64,000 bases of DNA from an uncultured Armatimonadota bacterium (GCA_903904815.1 CAIVDU010000004.1:1-64000); one strand, 5' to 3'; numbered from the stretch's first letter, positions 18,548 to 26,624 are shown. The notes: generated by a model not told the origin, from the sequence alone. Program-made: numbers and translations.

Positions 18548-18553
18548 TAGAAT
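18548..18553 (+). promoter_or_regulatory. -10 element of a leaderless start (glycosyltransferase)
   Basis: TAGAAT ends five bases before the GTG at 18559, and there is no ribosome binding site. Confidence 0.55.
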
Positions 18554-18558
18554 CCTTT

Positions 18559-19632
18559 GTGCACTTCGTCTGGATCGCGATCTACGGATTCTTCACCCTC
18601 ATTTCCGCGATTAACCTGCTCTTGATGCGCAAACCTCGTCCAGAACAAGGACAGGGCGAGACGCCGAGTCTGGTATTCCTCATTCCGGCGCGAAACGAAG
18701 CTGAAAATCTCAAGAGACTCATTCCCGCTTTGCACGCAAAAGTTTACGTCTTCGACGATGAATCGGATGACGGCACTGCCGAAGTGGCCTCGAGACTTGG
18801 CGCCACTGTGATTCGGGCCAGAGAGCCACTGCCGACTGGCTGGACGGGGAAGAACCGAGCTTGTCATGAGCTTGCCAAAGCGGTCACGGAAGACTCGGAC
18901 GCCGAGTGGCTAGTGTTTCTGGATGCCGATGTGAGGCCAAAACCAGAATTCGCAGAAGGAGTACGGAGTCTCGCGAAGGAAGTTGGATCTCGCTGCGGAG
19001 TCATCACCGGATTTCCTGAGATCCTGCCGGGCCGAGGAATAGAGCCGCTTTTTCTCGCCTGGGTAGGTTGGATCCTGCTCACCACAAATCCATATGGTCT
19101 CGTCTCGCGAGTCCGGAAAGGACACAACCGGTTCACGAATGGCCAATTTCATGCCTGGAGAAGCGATGTCTACACGCGGTTGTGGCCCAACGAAGCGGTG
19201 AGAGGGGCCATTCTGGAAGACGTGAAGATGGGCCGTCTCTGCGCAAAGGAGGGCGTCCCCATCGAGGTGGCTAACGTCTCTTCCATCCTTGCCGTTAAGA
19301 TGTACGGCACGTGGCGAGAGACATTCGACGGAATGTCCAAAAACTCCCACGAGATCACCGACTCAACTCCCGGGAGTCTCTTTCTCGGGGCCCTTCTGTT
19401 CGTGATCGCCTGGGGTTGGCTCGCCGCCGGATCGGTGATGCCCTGGGCTCTGGGACTATTCCTCCTGAGTGGGGTGCTCAGCGCCCTCACCGTAAAAGCC
19501 AAACCTTGGGCAGTGGTCCTGCTCCCGATTGCGATCACCCTCGGCGGAGTCACCATTCTCCGTTCTCTGACCTGGCATCGGCGGGGAACCGTCACTTGGA
19601 AGGGGAGGACCTATCCCTCCTCGTCAAAGTAA
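18559..19632 (+). CDS. Membrane glycosyltransferase family 2 (CrtQ/HpnB-like)
   Basis: A 357-residue protein. An N-terminal membrane anchor (about 3-22) is followed by a GT-A glycosyltransferase domain with FLIPARNEAENL, DDESDDGT, the metal-binding FLDADVRP near residue 120 and ILEDVKMG. A C-terminal hydrophobic block of two or three membrane segments (about 275-335) and a basic tail follow. The layout matches the GT2 group containing 4,4'-diaponeurosporenoate glycosyltransferase CrtQ and hopanoid-associated HpnB; the true acceptor is unknown. The start is GTG at 18559, directly after a -10-like hexamer. Confidence 0.85.
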   Translation: MHFVWIAIYGFFTLISAINLLLMRKPRPEQGQGETPSLVFLIPARNEAENLKRLIPALHAKVYVFDDESDDGTAEVASRLGATVIRAREPLPTGWTGKNRACHELAKAVTEDSDAEWLVFLDADVRPKPEFAEGVRSLAKEVGSRCGVITGFPEILPGRGIEPLFLAWVGWILLTTNPYGLVSRVRKGHNRFTNGQFHAWRSDVYTRLWPNEAVRGAILEDVKMGRLCAKEGVPIEVANVSSILAVKMYGTWRETFDGMSKNSHEITDSTPGSLFLGALLFVIAWGWLAAGSVMPWALGLFLLSGVLSALTVKAKPWAVVLLPIAITLGGVTILRSLTWHRRGTVTWKGRTYPSSSK

Positions 19633-19899
19633 CGGAATTGATTAGGCCAGTGCGATTTCACAACAGCAGCAGAACTATTTTCCTGCCAGCACTGTCAAAG
19701 AATTCAACTGACTACGCCAGCCAGCGAAATGCGAGGTGGCCAGAAGTCCGGGGCGGTCGATGTGCCGTTGAGGACGCGCGCCGCCGACCATCATCGGGGC
19801 CGGAGCGTCGACGATCGGTGGCCCGTTGAATAAAAACGAGCGATACGGCAGTTAGCCGATGCGATTGAAGACCTACACCGAGGAGTGCAGTTCAAAACG
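19633..19899. other. Intergenic stretch before a terminator, no gene recognised
   Basis: This follows the glycosyltransferase. No credible protein is seen on either strand. It may be the 3' untranslated region of the glycosyltransferase mRNA, ending at the terminator at 19900. Confidence 0.35.
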
Positions 19900-19929
19900 G
19901 GGCCGGAGTCGATCCGGCCCTTTTTGTTT
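19900..19929 (+). terminator. Rho-independent terminator
   Basis: GGGCCGG (19900-19906) pairs with CCGGCCC (19914-19920) and is followed by TTTTTGTTT. It lies between the converging glycosyltransferase and the membrane protein at 19938. Confidence 0.85.
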
Positions 19930-19937
19930 AAAGCGTC

Positions 19938-20267
19938 TTAATGGTGGTCGAAGTGAGGGTGGGAGAACTCTTCCGTCCAGTCCTCGACGTCCTTCTTCGT
20001 GCGGCTGGGATAGAGCACGAGGATCGCGACCAATGCGATGAACCCAACCACAAACCCGATGCCAGCACCCTTGAGGCCATTCAATACGTCGGCGTGCTGA
20101 AGGTCATTGACATGGGCTGAACCGAACACGGTGCCCATATAAAAGCCCAAGAGAGGACCCCAGAAAACGGTAAGTCCAATTCCGAGTGCGAGAGCAAACC
20201 AGTTGCCCTCATCCCATGCCTTGCGAGCCGGTGCTTGTGTCGATTCCTGCACGCCTCTATTTTGCAC
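19938..20267 (-). CDS. Small two-TM membrane protein of unknown function
   Basis: A 109-residue protein with two hydrophobic segments (FALALGIGLTVFWGPLLGFYMG and GAGIGFVVGFIALVAILVLY) and a His-rich acidic C-terminus (SHPHFDHH). No family is recognised. The start is a GTG at 20267; a second in-frame GTG five codons later follows CAAAAT by six bases and could be the true leaderless start. The gene is monocistronic, and an independent plus-strand transcript begins just upstream. Confidence 0.6.
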   Translation of the reverse strand: MQNRGVQESTQAPARKAWDEGNWFALALGIGLTVFWGPLLGFYMGTVFGSAHVNDLQHADVLNGLKGAGIGFVVGFIALVAILVLYPSRTKKDVEDWTEEFSHPHFDHH

Positions 20268-20489
20268 GATTTCCAGAAGAAATTGGCTCGTGGCTCAGGT
20301 TCAATCGCCTCATAGCGTTTTGTTTTTATGGTTGTGTTAAATGTTTTCTGACCGGCTCAGAAGAACCTGTTGTACGCTGAGGTTGTCGCAAAGAAAAGTC
20401 GGCGCCAGTAGGGGAAGAAGGCCAGGAGCTCACATCGAGGTCCCGGCCCGCGATCCCTAAAGGGGTGAAAGACCCCAAGGAGGCCTACC

Positions 20490-20561
20490 ATGATCAAAAC
20501 CATGAGAACCGTCCGATGGTCAGGAAAGCGAAATGTCGCAAGGGAGAAGAACGGCGATTAG
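20490..20561 (+). CDS. 23-residue basic peptide with a strong ribosome binding site
   Basis: ATG at 20490 is preceded by AAGGAGG with a six-base spacer, one of the best Shine-Dalgarno sequences in the window. It encodes a short Lys/Arg-rich peptide beginning MIKTMRTVRW and ending at TAG 20559-20561. A terminator follows about 60 bases later. It is too short for family assignment. It could be a leader peptide, but no downstream gene on this strand would be controlled. A real small protein is therefore the simpler reading. Confidence 0.4.
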   Translation: MIKTMRTVRWSGKRNVAREKNGD

Positions 20562-20618
20562 GTTATCCGCCTTCCGTAGGCAAAAATTTTAAATCGACCC
20601 AGTACGTCGACTCTTTGC

Positions 20619-20650
20619 GGGCCGCTTTCCTTCGGATAGCGGCCTTTTTC
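20619..20650 (+). terminator. Rho-independent terminator of the small transcript
   Basis: GGCCGCT (20620-20626) pairs with AGCGGCC (20638-20644), followed by TTTTTC. It lies just beyond the 3' end of gpsA on the opposite strand. Confidence 0.8.
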
Positions 20651-20660
20651 TTGCTCCAGG

Positions 20661-21659
20661 CTACGACTCGAGAGGAGAGAGAAAGTCTTCGACTTTCGGG
20701 GATTTGTCCATCAAGAGCCCAACTGCTTTTCTTGCACCGACCTTCCCGTGCAGAACGGACTCCACCGCCGCGAACACGGGAACAGAGACGTTGTGCCGTC
20801 GAGCCAAGAGTTGCACCGCCTCACTTGTCGGTACCCCTTCCGCCACCTGACCTATTTCTTCAAGCGCCGCTTCCAAAGTCTGTCCCTGTCCCAAACATCG
20901 ACCTAAACGGTAGTTCCTCGAGAGTCCACTGGCGGCGGTCGCGAACAAGTCACCGACACCGGCCGGACCTAAGAAAGTCTCGATCCGCCCACCCATCGCC
21001 AACCCCAAGCGTGCCATCTCCATGAGGCCCCTTGCAAGGAATGCGCCCTTCGTGTTGTCCCCGAACCCGAGGCCGTCCGACATCCCAGCGCCAATCGCCA
21101 GCACGTTCTTGAGCGCTCCGGCAAGTTCCACGCCAATCACATCGTCGGTGATCGAAACGCGAAAGGTGCCACACCCAAAGGCGTCCTGAACCGCGGTCGC
21201 CGCGCTCTCAGCTTTGAATGCCGAAAGTGCAACCGTAGGAATGCCCCTGGCAATCTCCACCGCGAGATTTGGCCCGCTTAGGACGCCGATCTCGGAGTTT
21301 GGTCGCGCCTCGGCAACTACGTCGACCATGAACTTAGCGGTAACTGGCTCCAGGCCCTTAGCGGCGAGGGCGATCAAGGGGTGATCCCCCGAAAACACGT
21401 TGATCACCGACCTGACGGCTGACGAGGGAACGGCGACGACGGCTAAGTCCGAACTCTCAAGGGGTTCCGCGATCGATTGAAATCGAACTCCCTCGGGAAT
21501 TGCAAAGCCTGGGAGGTACCGGAGGTTCTCTCGGTGGTTGCGCAACATGAGCAACTCATCGTCGCTCCTGCCCAAAAGGCATACTTCATGGCCGTTGCGT
21601 GCCAGCAAGATGGCTAGGGCGGTTCCCCAACTCCCACAGCCCAGAACACCCACGTTCAT
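20661..21659 (-). CDS. gpsA: NAD(P)-dependent glycerol-3-phosphate dehydrogenase
   Basis: A 332-residue cytoplasmic enzyme that reduces dihydroxyacetone phosphate to sn-glycerol 3-phosphate for phospholipid synthesis. The Rossmann motif VGVLGCGSWGTALA is at the N-terminus. The conserved LSGPNLAVEIARG, the catalytic Lys region ELAGALKNVLAIGAG and GPAGVGDLFATAASGLSRNYRLG are all present, and the length is typical. The ATG at 21659 is chosen; an upstream in-frame codon would add 36 residues unlike the family. It lies ten bases after a small membrane protein gene, so the two form an operon. Confidence 0.95.
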   Translation of the reverse strand: MNVGVLGCGSWGTALAILLARNGHEVCLLGRSDDELLMLRNHRENLRYLPGFAIPEGVRFQSIAEPLESSDLAVVAVPSSAVRSVINVFSGDHPLIALAAKGLEPVTAKFMVDVVAEARPNSEIGVLSGPNLAVEIARGIPTVALSAFKAESAATAVQDAFGCGTFRVSITDDVIGVELAGALKNVLAIGAGMSDGLGFGDNTKGAFLARGLMEMARLGLAMGGRIETFLGPAGVGDLFATAASGLSRNYRLGRCLGQGQTLEAALEEIGQVAEGVPTSEAVQLLARRHNVSVPVFAAVESVLHGKVGARKAVGLLMDKSPKVEDFLSPLES

Positions 21660-21669
21660 TTGCCTGGTC

Positions 21670-21894
21670 CTACTTCCTCGGCTTGCGGAAAGCCTCGGGA
21701 TCGTTTTTGAGCGCTTCCAAGTCGGGTCGAATTCGGTTGGTGATGGCCAAACCCATGAAGCCGCCAATCATCGGATAAATGGCAAAAACCAGATTGTGGG
21801 TCAGTAGAACCAGAAGCGCTGCCGCCACCATGATCACCACAAACGAGAGAATGTTTTTCTTTGTACTCAAGAGCGTCCGTCCATTGTTACACAA
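21670..21894 (-). CDS. Small two-TM membrane protein upstream of gpsA
   Basis: A 74-residue protein with two hydrophobic segments (ILSFVVIMVAAALLVLLTH and LVFAIYPMIGGFMGLAI) and a charged C-terminus (ALKNDPEAFRKPRK). No family is recognised. The start is TTG at 21894 or an internal TTG at codon 9; neither has a strong signal. Its stop lies ten bases before gpsA, so it is probably co-transcribed with it. Confidence 0.55.
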   Translation of the reverse strand: MCNNGRTLLSTKKNILSFVVIMVAAALLVLLTHNLVFAIYPMIGGFMGLAITNRIRPDLEALKNDPEAFRKPRK

Positions 21895-21965
21895 CCTAGC
21901 CGATTTCGGACCCGGCGCCGAAGGCCCTTCATGCCGCTCAATCCCTCTCGCAATTGGCTCAAGGT

Positions 21966-23195
21966 CTACGCCTCAAGCGGCTTCCCTTTGGTTTCCGGCA
22001 AGAACGGTAGGGCAGCTAGCCCGATTAAGTAAATCAGTCCACTGAGAAGCACCCCCGACCGAATCGAGCCTCCCGACTGAGCAATGAGCCACGCAGTGAG
22101 GATTGGTATCGGTATCGAGAGGGCTCGGCCCACGTTGTAAGCAAGACCGGCGCCGGTAGCCCGTACTCGGGAAGGAAATAGCTCAGGGAAATACAGCACG
22201 AATGCGGCCGAAACGCCTATGGCGAAGAAGTTCACCACTGGGGACATTACAATCAGGCGGCCGTAGGTTTCGCTGCCGCCGATTGCCGCGAGCGCCGCGA
22301 ACGGACTGGCTAGAAAGAAGGCGGCAATGGTTGCCCGACGGCCAAAACGATCACAAAGTGTCGGCACAGCCAGAACTCCAAGAAGCGTTCCAATGTGGGA
22401 GATCATGGCCACCTGACTCTTGCGGGTGTCGACATCCGCTTTCGGGAGTCCTTCACTCAGGTGAGCCACCAAATTGGGCTGCCAAAACACGGCGGTCATC
22501 GCCCCGGTGACTCCTACCGCTCCCACGAACATCGCGGCAATCGCATTTCGTCTAGACGGAGCATCGGACCATAATTCGGAAAGGGGCGCCTTGGACCTAG
22601 GCGTGGTGGGGGGAGTCTCGTGTACCTGCGAACGAGCCAGGACGGCAACCAAGGCCGGGGCGACTCCAACAAGAAAGAGCCACTGCCAGGGACTCCCGGC
22701 GAGCGACAGATTTGCGATTGCCGCCAAGATGGGTCCCGCTGCCGCCGCAGTTTGCAGCACTGAGGCCGCCCCGGCCCGCCTGGAATCGCTGAATGTTTCC
22801 GCGACCAACGCGGCCCCTGCCGCCCACTCGCCTCCAATGCCCAACGCAGTTAGAAAGCGCGTGAGCGCGACCTGTTCGGGTGTGTGGCAGAGTGCGGTGA
22901 GGCCAGTGAAGAGGCAGTAGAGAAGGACGGTGGTTACAAGGGTGCGCGTGCGTCCCCACCGATCCGCCAGCACTCCAAATACAAGACCCCCGAGGGCCCA
23001 TCCAATTAAGAACACTGCCTGAATGTTCGCTTCTACTCGCGGACCAACAAGCTTGTACTGGGCCGCGCCGATCATCTGGGTCAACATCGGGCCCTTAGCG
23101 AAATTGAATAGGCCAGTGTCCATGATGTCGAACACCCACCCGAGCCAGGCTATGCCGAGAATCATCCATTGCCGCTCCGACAGCCCCTTCAGCAT
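21966..23195 (-). CDS. MFS transporter, sugar/aromatic-acid symporter type
   Basis: A 409-residue carrier with about 12 membrane segments. It has both copies of the loop signature (VLADRWGRTRTL after TM2 and LCDRFGRRATI after TM8) and the conserved GIGGEWAAGAALVAE in TM4 and ELFPSRVRATGAGLAYN late in the protein. These are hallmarks of the metabolite:H+ symporter branch. The substrate is not known. The ATG at 23195 lies seven bases after CATACT. It diverges from an acyltransferase gene. Confidence 0.85.
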   Translation of the reverse strand: MLKGLSERQWMILGIAWLGWVFDIMDTGLFNFAKGPMLTQMIGAAQYKLVGPRVEANIQAVFLIGWALGGLVFGVLADRWGRTRTLVTTVLLYCLFTGLTALCHTPEQVALTRFLTALGIGGEWAAGAALVAETFSDSRRAGAASVLQTAAAAGPILAAIANLSLAGSPWQWLFLVGVAPALVAVLARSQVHETPPTTPRSKAPLSELWSDAPSRRNAIAAMFVGAVGVTGAMTAVFWQPNLVAHLSEGLPKADVDTRKSQVAMISHIGTLLGVLAVPTLCDRFGRRATIAAFFLASPFAALAAIGGSETYGRLIVMSPVVNFFAIGVSAAFVLYFPELFPSRVRATGAGLAYNVGRALSIPIPILTAWLIAQSGGSIRSGVLLSGLIYLIGLAALPFLPETKGKPLEA

Positions 23196-23202
23196 TTGAG
23201 GC

Positions 23203-23208
23203 AGTATG
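23203..23208 (-). promoter_or_regulatory. -10-like element (MFS gene)
   Basis: CATACT on the minus strand ends seven bases before the ATG at 23195. It overlaps the upstream-most possible ATG of the divergent acyltransferase (23206), which argues for that gene's later start. Confidence 0.45.
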
Positions 23209-23262
23209 ACCCGATCACCGCTCGCAGCACTCGATCTCCCATCGGAGTATCCTCATGGACTC

Positions 23263-23979
23263 ATGAAGGTCGGGTCGGTATTCATTTACAAGTTGGCGGT
23301 CGCCGTCAGTAACCTCTACTTTGCCTTGAATGGAGGCATCAGGGCGGTGAATCCGGAAAACGTTCCGAACACCGGCGGAGTCATTGTTGCGCCGATCCAC
23401 CTGACCTCCGTCGACCCCACGGCGCTGGCCTGTACGATGCCCCACCGGCGGCTACTCGCGATGGCGAAGGAAGAGCTTTGGAAGAACAAACTGTTCGGGT
23501 GGCTGATCGGGCAGATCGGGGCATTCCCGGTCCGAAGAGGCGAGGGGGATACCGAGTCGATTCGCATGTCGATCGCCGTCTTGGAAGCGGGACATGCCCT
23601 GCTCGTGTTCCCTGAAGGAACTCGGGGTGACGGACAAACGCTTCTGCCGATGAATCGTGGAGTTGCGATGTTGGCCAAAAAGACCGGCGTTCCCGTTTTG
23701 CCGGCTGGAATCGTCGGGACGAAACCCAAACGAAAAGGTGTCGTCGTCGCCTATGGCAAACCGTTCACTTACGCTGAAATGGCAACCGGTAAGAACGAGA
23801 AAGAGAATCGAGAAATCTTCCTAAAGCGACTTGAGGATGAGATTGCGCGACTTTGCAGCGAAAACGGGCTCCCGGTCAGAACTGCTTCATCGTCGATATC
23901 CCAATCTGGGGTCGACCATCGACCGCAACAAACCGAAGACCCAAGTTCCGGGTCGTCCGAAATTCCAACCCAGCCGTGA
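23263..23979 (+). CDS. 1-acyl-sn-glycerol-3-phosphate acyltransferase (PlsC-like)
   Basis: A 238-residue membrane-associated acyltransferase of the PlsC family, which forms phosphatidic acid. The HX4D motif appears as PIHLTSVDP, and FPEGTRGDG and GVPVLPAGIVG are also present. The histidine block begins with I rather than N (family usually NHxSxxD). The N-terminal hydrophobic segment is VFIYKLAVAVSNLYFALN. Start at ATG 23263 is preferred because the family begins here; an in-frame ATG at 23206 would add 19 residues. The last 34 residues are Ser/Gln-rich and overlap by 104 bases the end of the opposite-strand gene. Confidence 0.85.
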   Translation: MKVGSVFIYKLAVAVSNLYFALNGGIRAVNPENVPNTGGVIVAPIHLTSVDPTALACTMPHRRLLAMAKEELWKNKLFGWLIGQIGAFPVRRGEGDTESIRMSIAVLEAGHALLVFPEGTRGDGQTLLPMNRGVAMLAKKTGVPVLPAGIVGTKPKRKGVVVAYGKPFTYAEMATGKNEKENREIFLKRLEDEIARLCSENGLPVRTASSSISQSGVDHRPQQTEDPSSGSSEIPTQP

Positions 23980-24481
23980 TCACCGAGCCATCGTGACAGG
24001 CCACGAGTCGAAGATACGTCGACAGGGGAATGTCCAGACCGACAAAGATCGAAGAATGTCGTCCCTCAAATAGGCCGATGGTGACATCTCCGGGTGAGTC
24101 GCCGCTTTCGGTGGAGTAAATCTGACGAGAGGTGGCGGCGATAAAAACCCGACGGCCGGTCGGGCTCTGGTCCAGCGTATCCTGCATTCCGAAGCTGATC
24201 CCCGGAATGATCCCAGCGATGGGTGAGATGTAGTTATAAGCAATGTCAAACGTTCCCACCGTGCTCAGATCAAGCGGTCGTTGTGCTCGAAGCGTCATCT
24301 CGAATGAGGTCCCGATCCCGATGTCCGCGTAGCTCTGCCTAAAGCCCGCACTCGGCGACATCGCGAAGTCCAGTTTGATCGCCTTGAACGGCACCTTTGC
24401 GCCGGTAGGAATTGACAGAAACTGGTCGGCACTACCAAAGGCGGCGACAAGCAAAAGAGCGGCGACTGGGACGATACGCAC
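23876..24481 (-). CDS. Exported beta-rich protein of unknown function
   Basis: A 201-residue protein with a clear signal peptide (VRIVPVAALLLVAAFGSADQ). The rest alternates in a beta-strand pattern, ending in GLRFVAVDGRPQIGISTMKQF with a terminal phenylalanine, which suggests a small outer-membrane barrel or periplasmic beta protein. No family is recognised. The start is GTG at 24481, seven bases after TAACTT, so it is probably leaderless. Its last 104 bases overlap the acyltransferase gene on the other strand. Confidence 0.65.
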   Translation of the reverse strand: MRIVPVAALLLVAAFGSADQFLSIPTGAKVPFKAIKLDFAMSPSAGFRQSYADIGIGTSFEMTLRAQRPLDLSTVGTFDIAYNYISPIAGIIPGISFGMQDTLDQSPTGRRVFIAATSRQIYSTESGDSPGDVTIGLFEGRHSSIFVGLDIPLSTYLRLVACHDGSVITAGLEFRTTRNLGLRFVAVDGRPQIGISTMKQF

Positions 24482-24488
24482 GCGGTGG

Positions 24489-24494
24489 AAGTTA
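24489..24494 (-). promoter_or_regulatory. -10 element of a leaderless start (exported protein)
   Basis: TAACTT on the minus strand ends seven bases before the GTG at 24481. Confidence 0.5.
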
Positions 24495-24658
24495 CCCGGA
24501 CTCAGCTAACAGAACGTGTAAGTTCGGACAAATTCTTGCTTTGGGCCTCGAAGATGTGTCAGGTCCGCAAGTCTTGAACAACCGGCGAGGGGATCCGCAT
24601 GGTATCCTTGATGGATCGTGCCTTGCTCATCGGTGAGGCGAATGTTTTGGAGAATTGA

Positions 24659-24820
24659 ATGCGAGTTAAAAACAAGGAAATCCGTCGCCGCCGTCACCGA
24701 AAAGAGCAGGTAATCAAGGCTGCGGCTCGAGAAGTCAGAGCGTTGTACAGTGGCGAAAAGGAAGCCAAGAAGGCGACCAGCCCTGCCAAGAAAGCTCCTG
24801 CCAAGAAGAAGGCAGAGTAA
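24659..24820 (+). CDS. 53-residue highly basic protein, histone-like tail
   Basis: A small protein beginning MRVKNKEIRRRRHRKEQV and ending in an Ala/Lys/Pro repeat (KKATSPAKKAPAKKK). The first half could form a basic helix and the second is a disordered lysine-rich tail like those of histone H1-like or ribosome-associated proteins. GGAG lies six bases before the ATG, and a strong terminator follows 20 bases after the stop, so the gene looks genuine. Binding to nucleic acid is inference from charge alone. Confidence 0.7.
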   Translation: MRVKNKEIRRRRHRKEQVIKAAAREVRALYSGEKEAKKATSPAKKAPAKKKAE

Positions 24821-24840
24821 ACCGAATTTAGGTAGATCCG

Positions 24841-24870
24841 AAAGGGCTCAGCGTTTCCGCTGGGCCCTTT
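24841..24870. terminator. Bidirectional terminator
   Basis: AAAGGGCTCAGC (24841-24852) pairs along its length with GCTGGGCCCTTT (24859-24870) around a six-base loop. It sits between the basic-protein gene and the convergent heptose kinase gene, whose stop begins at 24871. Confidence 0.8.
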
Positions 24871-25857
24871 CTAGTTTGTCGCTCGAATTTCTTCGAGATC
24901 CTTCGAGGTCGGGACGGCCACTCCAACCTTTTGGACCACGCAAGCTGCCGTTCTTGCGGCAAGCGCGAACACGTCCGGCTGAAATCCGACTGAGGCAAAC
25001 CCCAGGGTAACGGTGGCAATCGTGGTGTCGCCTGCGCCCGCCGTATCAAACACCTCGACGCGGTGGGGAGACGTCCAACCCGACTCGGTGCACATTCCTT
25101 GTCCGCCGAGGGTGACCAGCACATGGTCGATTCCGTGCTCGCTCCGGAGCTGTTTTGCTGCCCGAATTCCGGTCTCCACCGACGAAGTCTGCAACTCGTG
25201 CTCCTCCTTGAGTTCGCTCCATCCCAGAGCGGCCGCCGCTTCAGGTTGATTCAAGGACACGAGACTCGCGCCCCGATACCAGCCAATGCTGTTGGGCTTT
25301 GCATTGGCGATGACGGGAACTCCTCGTTCGGCGGCAGCCGCGATAGTGTCCTTTACCAGGCGCCGAGTCACGGCTCCCTTTTGGTAGTCGCTGATGAGCA
25401 CCACGTCGACCTTCGAAACGGATTGGAGGATCGCCTCGAGGAGACTAGCCTCAATCTCTGGGCTCACCGAAGAGTGATCCTCATGGTCGATTCGCAACAC
25501 CTGATGGGCAGAGTCTGCCAGCACACGAGTCTTGCGAGTCGTGGGCCTGGATCGATCGACCACCGTGTGGACTTCGTCGATTCCAGAGGTCCGCAGCGCT
25601 TCCCCCAACGTTTCGCCGGCATGGTCGGCGCCCACGACTCCGACAACCGAAGTGCGGGCGCCCAGCGCAATCAGATTCTTCGCGACGTTCGCCGCACCGC
25701 CGGGCACCGCATCCGTTCGATGTTGGCGCACGACCATCACGGGCGCCTCTTGGCTGATGCGGGTTGCGCGGCCGAAAATGTATTCGTCGAGCATCAGGTC
25801 TCCCAAGACCAGAACCCGTTTTGACGAGAACCGATCGAGGAGATCTCCGAGGCTCAC
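24871..25857 (-). CDS. D-glycero-beta-D-manno-heptose-7-phosphate kinase (PfkB family)
   Basis: A 328-residue ribokinase-fold kinase that makes heptose 1,7-bisphosphate for lipopolysaccharide core synthesis. It has LVLGDLMLDEYIFG and VPGGAANVAKNLIALG near the N-terminus, LISDYQKGAVT mid-protein and the catalytic FDTAGAGDTTIA near 265. It matches the kinase half of HldE (RfaE domain I) only; the nucleotidyltransferase half is absent and must be encoded elsewhere. The substrate sites IAKPN read NAKPN. Its start overlaps the stop of lgt by four bases (ATGA), so the two are coupled. Confidence 0.85.
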   Translation of the reverse strand: MSLGDLLDRFSSKRVLVLGDLMLDEYIFGRATRISQEAPVMVVRQHRTDAVPGGAANVAKNLIALGARTSVVGVVGADHAGETLGEALRTSGIDEVHTVVDRSRPTTRKTRVLADSAHQVLRIDHEDHSSVSPEIEASLLEAILQSVSKVDVVLISDYQKGAVTRRLVKDTIAAAAERGVPVIANAKPNSIGWYRGASLVSLNQPEAAAALGWSELKEEHELQTSSVETGIRAAKQLRSEHGIDHVLVTLGGQGMCTESGWTSPHRVEVFDTAGAGDTTIATVTLGFASVGFQPDVFALAARTAACVVQKVGVAVPTSKDLEEIRATN

Positions 25858-26624
25858 GCGGTCTTGGCCTCTGTACGTCGGCTCACGGAGGCAAATCCGA
25901 TCATCACAACTCCACCCAAGATCAGCCCCAGGGCCATCCCCTGCGCCTGGGTGATCGGCAAGTTATTCCAGTATGTGGAACTCTCTCCCGCCCGCCAAAA
26001 CTCGTAGATGAATCGAGCCAAGCCGTGAAGTACAAGGGCTAGACCGGTTTCGATACCGGGGCGTATCACTCTGCGCTCCATCAGCAGCAGGACACCAAGT
26101 GCGGCGAGGTTCATGAGGGAGTCGTATGCCTGGGCCGGTTGGTGTAACTCCGGGCTTCCCGGAATATGGACGCCCAAAGGAAAAGTCGTCGCGCACCGCG
26201 CTCCATAGCAACAGCCGTTTAAGAGGCAGCCGATGCGTCCGATTGCGTGACCAAGGATGAAAGCAGGAGCGGACAGGTCCAAGAGCTTGAGAATCGAGTG
26301 CTTGTTCTTGATCGCCCATCCGATGAGTACTGCCATTCCGAAGAACAGCCCGCCAAAGCTCGTCAGCCCTTGGAACTGTAGGGTGAACAGTTCTGAAGGG
26401 TGGGAAAGGTAATGGGGAAGCTCCTGGACGATGAATACGAGCCTGGCCCCTAGCACACCGGCGATTAGCGTGTAAAAGGCAACGTCAGAGATCGCCGATG
26501 GGTCGAACCCAAATGCCGCCGCCCGACGGCGGACGAGCCAAAGCGCTGAAAAGAACGCGATGACCATCATCACGCCGAAGCTGTGGATGGGAAAGTTTCC
26601 GATATTAAAGAGGATTGGCCGCAT
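25854..26624 (-). CDS. lgt: Prolipoprotein diacylglyceryl transferase
   Basis: A 256-residue inner-membrane enzyme that transfers diacylglycerol to the lipobox cysteine of prolipoproteins. It has about seven membrane segments. The signature GRIGCLLNGCCYG carries the conserved Arg and Asn, PLGVHIPG and HQPAQAYDSLMNL follow, and RFIYEFWR is in the last third. The segment equivalent to the E. coli HGGL motif reads SFGGLFFG, so that histidine is Phe, a substitution found in other phyla. It overlaps the heptose kinase gene by four bases. Confidence 0.93.
   Translation of the reverse strand: MRPILFNIGNFPIHSFGVMMVIAFFSALWLVRRRAAAFGFDPSAISDVAFYTLIAGVLGARLVFIVQELPHYLSHPSELFTLQFQGLTSFGGLFFGMAVLIGWAIKNKHSILKLLDLSAPAFILGHAIGRIGCLLNGCCYGARCATTFPLGVHIPGSPELHQPAQAYDSLMNLAALGVLLLMERRVIRPGIETGLALVLHGLARFIYEFWRAGESSTYWNNLPITQAQGMALGLILGGVVMIGFASVSRRTEAKTA

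Larger units (their letters stand above)
20390..20650 (+). ncRNA. Structured small transcript with leader hairpins and terminator (unidentified)
   Basis: This plus-strand stretch between two minus-strand genes has the marks of its own transcript. It has a GC-rich leader with possible pairing GGCCAGG/CCCGGCC, a clear hairpin GGGGT-GAAAG-ACCCC (20462-20476), a strong AAGGAGG, a 23-codon reading frame and a terminator. The 5' end is a guess. It matches no riboswitch class that I can recognise. It may be a small mRNA with a regulatory leader or a dual-function RNA. Confidence 0.4.

Noticed and set aside
20400-20480. Resemblance of GGCCAGGAG and GGCCCGCGA to parts of a cobalamin riboswitch
   Set aside because: The order of the blocks is wrong, the B12-box ACTG core is missing, and no B12 gene follows.
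20465-21025. A 186-codon plus-strand frame covering the small transcript and the end of gpsA
   Set aside because: It lies in a different frame from the well-signalled 23-codon ORF and is antisense to gpsA. The terminator at 20619-20650 would stop transcription before its end.
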